Origin: Christensenella sp. UBA5394
Lineage (GTDB): Bacteria; Bacillota; Clostridia; Christensenellales; CAG-138
DNA length: 9,710 bases
Reading direction: 5' to 3'
NCBI GenBank assembly: GCA_002409725.1
Contig: DHOI01000090.1
Location: 8,517-18,226, forward strand
Shown here in pieces: positions 5,407-9,710 of the stretch. Under the pieces are notes generated by a model that saw only the letters and a list, made by a program, of their open reading frames with translations, was not told the DNA's origin and made no database searches. Both the position numbers and the translations under genes were made by a program. Position 1 is the first letter of the stretch, and every line of letters starts with the position of its first letter.

Positions 5407-6741
5407 TTAGTATTCCTGCCTGTTGGTGATATCGGCAAAGCGGGTGGATTCACTCAGCCACGCTAGGCGCACGACGCCGGTGGGGCCGTTGCGGTGCTTG
5501 GCCAGGATGACCTCGGTGGTGTTATCCTCGGCGTTTTCATCGTAAAAAGAGGCGCGATAAAGGAGCATGATCAGGTCGGCATCCTGCTCGATACCGCCGC
5601 TGTCGCGCAGGTCGCTCATCACGGGCTTGTGATCCGTGCGCTGTTCCGGCGCGCGGGAAAGCTGGGAGAGCAGCAGGATGGGGACGTTTAGCTCGCGGGC
5701 GAGGATTTTGAGGGCGCGGGTGGTCTCCGCCACGCGCAAGGTCTGGTTCTGCTGGCTGGAGCCCATGTCCATCTGTTGCAGGTAGTCGATCACCACCATG
5801 TCCAACCCGGCCTTGGATTTGAGCCTGCGGCACTTGCTGCGCACCTCGGCCACGGAGCAGCCCGGCGTATCGTCGATGTAGATATTCGCGCCGGACACCG
5901 GATCGAGCGATTGGGCAATGCGCAAAAGCTGGTCGTCCGTGATATCGCCGGTGCGCACAGCCTGCATGCTTACGCCGCTTTCCGCGCACAGCATGCGCTG
6001 CACCAATTGCTCGCGGGGCATTTCCAGCGAAAAGATGCAGACCGTTCGCTTGGCCTTAGTGGCGGCATTCTGGGCGATGTTGAGGGCAAAGGCCGTTTTG
6101 CCCATGGAGGGCCGGGCCGCTAGGATCACGAGGTCGCCCCCCTGCAAGCCGGAGGTGACCTTGTCGAGATCGCTAAAGCCGGTGGGCACGCCCGTAAGTT
6201 GGCCCGGGTGCTTCATCAGCTCGCCCAGGCGGTCGTAGCAGGCGATCACCGTTTCCCGGATGTGGATCATGGTCTCCTGGCTCTTTTTCATGGAGATGTT
6301 GAACACGGCGCGCTCGGCGTCATCCAGGAGCGTTTCCAGCGGCTTATCGCCGGAGGCCGCCTCGGCGGCGATGCGGGTGCCCGCTTCCATCAGCTGGCGC
6401 AGCACGCTCCGCTCGCTGACGATGCGCAGGTAATGGGCCGCGTTGGCCGCGCTGGGCACATAAACGGAAAGCTCCGTGATATAGGGCGCGCCGCCCAGGG
6501 CATCGAGCGTGCCGGCACGCTGCAGGGCCGCTAGGAGGGTGACCGTATCCACGGCGCCGCCGGTGTTGTAGATATCCCGCATAACTGCAAAGATATCCTG
6601 GTGCCTGGGAGAATAGAAATCCTGAGCGCTCAAAACCTCCATGGCCTGCTCCACGGCGGCCTTGGAGATGAGCATGCTGCCCAGTATGGATTTTTCCGCC
6701 TCTGTGGAATGGGGCGGGATGATGGCCCGGGCCTGCTCCAT
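5407..6741 (-). CDS. dnaB: Replicative DNA helicase DnaB (called DnaC in Bacillus)
   Basis: A complete 444-residue hexameric 5'-3' helicase that unwinds DNA at the replication fork and contacts primase through its N-terminal domain. That domain (about 1-150) opens with the usual PPHSTEAEKSILGSML and carries PRHQDIF at 45-51. A linker leads to the RecA-like domain, with Walker A ARPSMGKTA near 209-217, SLEM at 238-241 and Walker B VVIDYLQQ at 316-323. It also has LSRAPEQR (361-368) and SDLRDSGGIEQDAD (376-389). KHRNGP (415-420) carries the late Lys/Arg residues thought to act as the beta-hairpin arginine finger. There is no intein. It starts 5 bp after the rplI stop without a clear ribosome site, so it is probably translated by coupling. 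rplI-dnaB adjacency is classic for Firmicutes. Confidence 0.97.
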   Translation of the reverse strand: MEQARAIIPPHSTEAEKSILGSMLISKAAVEQAMEVLSAQDFYSPRHQDIFAVMRDIYNTGGAVDTVTLLAALQRAGTLDALGGAPYITELSVYVPSAANAAHYLRIVSERSVLRQLMEAGTRIAAEAASGDKPLETLLDDAERAVFNISMKKSQETMIHIRETVIACYDRLGELMKHPGQLTGVPTGFSDLDKVTSGLQGGDLVILAARPSMGKTAFALNIAQNAATKAKRTVCIFSLEMPREQLVQRMLCAESGVSMQAVRTGDITDDQLLRIAQSLDPVSGANIYIDDTPGCSVAEVRSKCRRLKSKAGLDMVVIDYLQQMDMGSSQQNQTLRVAETTRALKILARELNVPILLLSQLSRAPEQRTDHKPVMSDLRDSGGIEQDADLIMLLYRASFYDENAEDNTTEVILAKHRNGPTGVVRLAWLSESTRFADITNRQEY

Positions 6742-6746
6742 GCGGC

Positions 6747-7193
6747 TTAACCCAGGGGAAGGACTTCCACCTTGAAGCGGGCGTCCGTTTGCTCGTACAT
6801 ATGGGCGGTCACTTCTGTGACGCCCAGGCTCTTGATCGGCTCTTCCAGGCGGATCTTTTTCTTATCCACCTCAATATCGTATTGCGATTTGAGCGCCGCC
6901 GCGATCTCGGCCGCGCCCACGGAGCCGAACAGCCGGCCCTCGCCCGCCTTGGCATATACCTTCACGGTAAGGCCGCTCATCTCCCCGGCCAGGGCGCGGG
7001 CATTCTGCCTCTGCTGCTCCTTGCGGTGGGTCTGCGCCTCCTGGCGAACCTTGGCGGCGTTGATGTTGTTGGAATCCGCGGCCTCTGCCAGGCCCTGGGG
7101 GATCAGAAAGTTGCGAGCATAGCCGTCGCTTACGTTGATTACGTCCCCGCTTTTGCCCTTGCCCTTCACATCGCTGGTAAGTAGAACCTTCAT
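6747..7193 (-). CDS. rplI: 50S ribosomal protein L9
   Basis: A complete 148-residue bL9 of normal length. The N-terminal rRNA-binding domain has the family signature, starting [18 protein letters not shown], with [14 protein letters not shown] at 23-36. A long charged central helix (about 40-75) links to the C-terminal domain, with GRLFGSV near 86-92 and EVTAHMY near 128-134. L9 sits at the base of the L1 stalk, reaches across the ribosome, and helps reading-frame maintenance. The ATG at 7193 has a strong AAGGAGG seven to eight bases upstream. It follows gdpP by 53 bp and precedes dnaB by 5 bp, as in Bacillus subtilis. Confidence 0.98.
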   Translation of the reverse strand: MKVLLTSDVKGKGKSGDVINVSDGYARNFLIPQGLAEAADSNNINAAKVRQEAQTHRKEQQRQNARALAGEMSGLTVKVYAKAGEGRLFGSVGAAEIAAALKSQYDIEVDKKKIRLEEPIKSLGVTEVTAHMYEQTDARFKVEVLPLG

Positions 7194-7246
7194 GTATGAT
7201 GCCTCCTTAATGGTATTTACGTAATGATGATTGCGGCAGGCGTGCC

Positions 7247-9205
7247 CTAAGCTTTTGCCACGCCCGCCTCTTTTAAGTATTCGTGGATCGCCGTGGTGAG
7301 CTGGCTTATGGCCTCGTCCATGGTGAGACCCTTAAGCTGGGCGCCGGCCACGGCCAGGTGGCCGCCACCCCCCAGCTTTTCGAGGATCAGCTGCACATTG
7401 AGCTCCCCCAGGCTGCGGCCCGAGATGATGATGGCCCCGCCCTTTTCCGCCAGCACGAAGGAGGCTTCCACCCCCTTGATGGAAATCAGCTCATCCGCGG
7501 CCTGTGCGGCGATGAGGGGGGAATAGGCCGTATCCTGCGGGCAGGCGGAAATGGCGATGCCCTGCTCCATCATGATGGCGGATTCCACCACCCTTGCCCT
7601 GTCGCGGTAGGTCTGCATGTCGTCCTGAAACATCAGCTTTACGGTAGCGTTATCCGCACCGTTGCGCCTAAGGTAGCTGGCGGCCTCGAAGGTGCGCGCA
7701 CCGGTGTTGAAGGCGAAGTGCTTGGTATCCATGGTGATGCCGGCTAAGAGCGCCCCGCATTCGAAGGTGGTGGGCCGCACGCTTTCGTCAAAATATTGGA
7801 TCACCTCCGTCACCATTTCGCAGGTGGAGGAGGAGCCCGCTTCTAAATAATTCAGCGTGGCGCCCTGCAAAGCGTCCACGGGGCGGCGGTGGTGGTCGAT
7901 CAAAACCTTTTTACCTGCCTTTTCGTAAACCTCCGGGGCCAGGATGGAGCTTTGGCGCTGGGTATCCACCACGATGGTCACCGCGCCCGGCCGCATCATG
8001 GAAAGGGTCTGCTCAGGGGTTTTGATGGAATCGTGATAGAGGGCGTTGTGGCGCATGGTGTTCACCGCGCCCTCGATGGTGGGGTTGAGCTCGTCGAGCA
8101 CGAAATAGGCCGGGCAATCCACCAGCATGGCGCAGCGCATCAGGCCCAGGGCGGCGCCCATGCAATCCATATCCGGGTGCCTGTGCCCCATGATGAAAAC
8201 CTGATCCGCCGTTTCCATCAGCTGGCGCAGGGCCTTGGCAAAGAGCCGCGCTTTTACGCGGGAGTTGCGGGTGGTCACCTGGCGCTTGCCGCCGTAAAAG
8301 GCGTAGTTCGTGCCCCGCTTGACCACGGCCTGGTCGCCCCCCCTGCCCAGGGCCAGCTGCATGCCGCTACGGGCGGCCTCGTCGGAATCCGCAATGCGGC
8401 TGGCTACACCAACGGCGATGGAGAGGGTGATGGATTGGCTGGTGCCGGTGTCGATCTCGCGCACGGCGTCCAGCAGGGGAAAGCGCTGCTTCTCCAGCTC
8501 GGGTAGGCGCGCGGCCTCGAAAACCACCAGGAATTTGTTAGAATCATAGCGGCGGCAGATGCCATCGATGGAGCTGACGAAATCCGTCACCTTGCGCTCC
8601 ACCTCGGCGAGCACCGTATTGCGGTGGAATTGCTTATCCGCATTGAGATCCTCGTAATTATCCACCTGGATGAGGGCCACGGTAGGCATTTGTTCCTCAT
8701 ACAGGCGCGAATAGTGCAGGGCTTCGGTGCGATCCAGCCAATATTGGAAGGTGATGTGCCGGGCAAAGCGGCCCGTGCGCTGGATGCTCATATTCATCAG
8801 CTGGAAGCTGCGGCCGTTGAGGTCGAAGGACTGGGCCTGGTTGGGGAAGCGCGGGTCGAGCCCGGGGATCAGGCGGCGGATATCCGTGCCCTTGTAGATC
8901 TCGCTAAAAGCCCGGTTCGCCCAGATGATGCGGCCCTCCGAGTCAAACAGCAGGGCGGGGATGTCGATGCTGGAAACGATGATTCCGGCGGTTTTGCCGT
9001 TCTGGCGGAAAACATCGTCCATGGCTTCTTCCATGGCCCGGCGGTAAGCGCCTAAGCGCCCCAGGCCGATGAAGAAGAGGATCAGGGCCAGCGCGCCTAT
9101 CCCCAGCCCCAGCCAGATGGGCCGGACGAAGTACGCCAGCAAGGCCCCGGCGGCCGTGGCAAGCAGGGCCGGGGCGATCAGCACGGTTTGGGGCGAACGG
9201 TTCAT
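7247..9205 (-). CDS. gdpP: Cyclic-di-AMP phosphodiesterase GdpP (YybT type, DHH/DHHA1)
   Basis: A 652-residue membrane protein that hydrolyses c-di-AMP to pApA, lowering a second messenger that controls potassium, turgor and wall stress. Two hydrophobic helices (about 8-27 and 30-48) are followed by a PAS-like domain (about 75-160). A degenerate GGDEF domain (about 170-305) has DSNKF at 221-225 in place of GGDEF, so cyclase activity is not expected. The catalytic DHH domain has [11 protein letters not shown] (340-350; His341, Asp345, Asp347), VVDTQ (Asp414), DHH (437-439) and TMDTKHF (Asp493). DHHA1 ends with [11 protein letters not shown] at 612-622. All metal ligands are present. The ATG at 9205 is chosen because GGAAGGA lies nine bases away; ATG at 9211 is possible but only three bases from it. 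It follows the yybS-like gene by 25 bp. Confidence 0.95.
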   Translation of the reverse strand: MNRSPQTVLIAPALLATAAGALLAYFVRPIWLGLGIGALALILFFIGLGRLGAYRRAMEEAMDDVFRQNGKTAGIIVSSIDIPALLFDSEGRIIWANRAFSEIYKGTDIRRLIPGLDPRFPNQAQSFDLNGRSFQLMNMSIQRTGRFARHITFQYWLDRTEALHYSRLYEEQMPTVALIQVDNYEDLNADKQFHRNTVLAEVERKVTDFVSSIDGICRRYDSNKFLVVFEAARLPELEKQRFPLLDAVREIDTGTSQSITLSIAVGVASRIADSDEAARSGMQLALGRGGDQAVVKRGTNYAFYGGKRQVTTRNSRVKARLFAKALRQLMETADQVFIMGHRHPDMDCMGAALGLMRCAMLVDCPAYFVLDELNPTIEGAVNTMRHNALYHDSIKTPEQTLSMMRPGAVTIVVDTQRQSSILAPEVYEKAGKKVLIDHHRRPVDALQGATLNYLEAGSSSTCEMVTEVIQYFDESVRPTTFECGALLAGITMDTKHFAFNTGARTFEAASYLRRNGADNATVKLMFQDDMQTYRDRARVVESAIMMEQGIAISACPQDTAYSPLIAAQAADELISIKGVEASFVLAEKGGAIIISGRSLGELNVQLILEKLGGGGHLAVAGAQLKGLTMDEAISQLTTAIHEYLKEAGVAKA

Positions 9206-9214
9206 GGGCATGTT

Positions 9215-9221
9215 TCCTTCC
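9215..9221 (-). promoter_or_regulatory. gdpP: Ribosome binding site of gdpP
   Basis: GGAAGGA on the minus strand is nine bases before the ATG at 9205 and only three before the in-frame ATG at 9211. The spacing favours the downstream ATG. An in-frame TTG at 9223 overlaps this site and is unlikely. Confidence 0.6.
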
Positions 9222-9230
9222 AAATTACGA

Positions 9231-9710
9231 TCAGCGCACGGGATGCTGGCTCCGAATGCGCAGCAGCCGGTCCAAAATACCGAGGGTTACGAGGATGTAG
9301 ATGCTAAGGGGCAAAAGCAGAACCATCGAGCCGTACATAATCACCAGATAGCCGGCGCCCCGCTTCCTTAAAAGGCGCATGTAGGCGATGAAGCACAGGC
9401 CCATCAGCGCCAGCGGCCCCCCGGCGATGCACTCCACGGCCGAAACCACAGCCCCGGCGTTGTTTACGCCCAGCAAGGTGACAACCAGCGCGCCGATCAG
9501 CAGCACGACCAGCCCCTGCATGAAGCTGCGGCCCAGTTGCCAGTTTTCGAAGCGGGCCATGGGGCGGGTCTCTACGCCTGCAGCCTTGCAAAGGCCCCTG
9601 GCGATCAGGGGTGCGAAAAACCCGAAGAACATGGCCATGCCCACGATCGTACCCGTTACCAAAGAGGGGGCGGAAAGCTGCAAGTAGGCGCTATAGTTCT
9701 TGATTTGATC
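9231..9710 (-). CDS. DUF2232 / YybS family membrane protein (partial, 5' end beyond window)
   Basis: The C-terminal 159 residues are visible; the frame stays open to the right edge, so the start lies outside. Four hydrophobic segments are seen, near visible residues 16-42 (LVTGTIVGMAMFFGFFAPL), 63-83, 93-113 and 119-147. A polar loop containing FENWQLGRSF lies between the first two. This suits the end of the YybS/DUF2232 multi-span family, which resembles substrate-binding membrane subunits, though its role is unknown. Identification leans on context: in Bacillus subtilis yybS directly precedes gdpP (yybT), rplI and dnaC, the same order as here. Sequence alone gives only a polytopic membrane protein. 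It ends 25 bp before gdpP. Confidence 0.75.
   Translation of the reverse strand, partial: DQIKNYSAYLQLSAPSLVTGTIVGMAMFFGFFAPLIARGLCKAAGVETRPMARFENWQLGRSFMQGLVVLLIGALVVTLLGVNNAGAVVSAVECIAGGPLALMGLCFIAYMRLLRKRGAGYLVIMYGSMVLLLPLSIYILVTLGILDRLLRIRSQHPVR

Noticed and set aside
7889..8506. 205-codon plus-strand open frame opposite gdpP
   Set aside because: It is antisense to the conserved DHH domain, with His/Gly/Ala-rich shadow composition and no recognisable motif.

Overview
The window looks like an ordinary chromosomal segment of a fairly GC-rich Gram-positive member of the Firmicutes, most likely an uncultured Clostridia lineage. The reasons are the Firmicutes gene order yybS-gdpP-rplI-dnaB, a DUF5711-like gene beside cvpA, a YegS/DgkB-type lipid kinase, strong AGGAGG-like ribosome binding sites, and dense coding with short spacers. 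No tRNA, rRNA, CRISPR array, transposase or phage gene was seen.

There are three transcription blocks. (1) Bases 1-3357, minus strand, read right to left: a YegS/DgkB-family lipid kinase, a membrane-anchored propeller-like protein (probably DUF5711), a CvpA-family membrane protein, and a class I SAM-dependent methyltransferase cut by the left edge. Gaps of 13-66 bp suggest one operon with an envelope/lipid theme. (2) Bases 3528-4367, plus strand: a complete dapF (diaminopimelate epimerase; lysine and peptidoglycan precursor) with its own promoter and a rho-independent terminator. (3) Bases 4665-9710, minus strand: the 3' part of a yybS/DUF2232 gene (cut by the right edge), gdpP (c-di-AMP phosphodiesterase), rplI (ribosomal protein L9), dnaB (replicative helicase) and a HAD-family phosphatase, with gaps of 5-53 bp.

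Two non-coding stretches carry signal. The 170-bp divergent region between the lipid kinase and dapF has a good sigma-A-type promoter on each strand. A 19-base palindromic site overlapping the kinase -10 matches the classical Fur box at 16 of 19 positions. The 297-bp convergent region between dapF and the HAD gene holds the dapF terminator, a strong GC-rich hairpin, and two more inverted repeats just past the HAD stop codon.

I found no clearly new multi-gene defence or mobile system. The best leads are the candidate Fur-family operator on the lipid kinase/DUF5711/cvpA operon, the uncharacterised propeller-like protein in it, the cysteine-rich DapF active-site region, and the hairpin-dense intergenic region.
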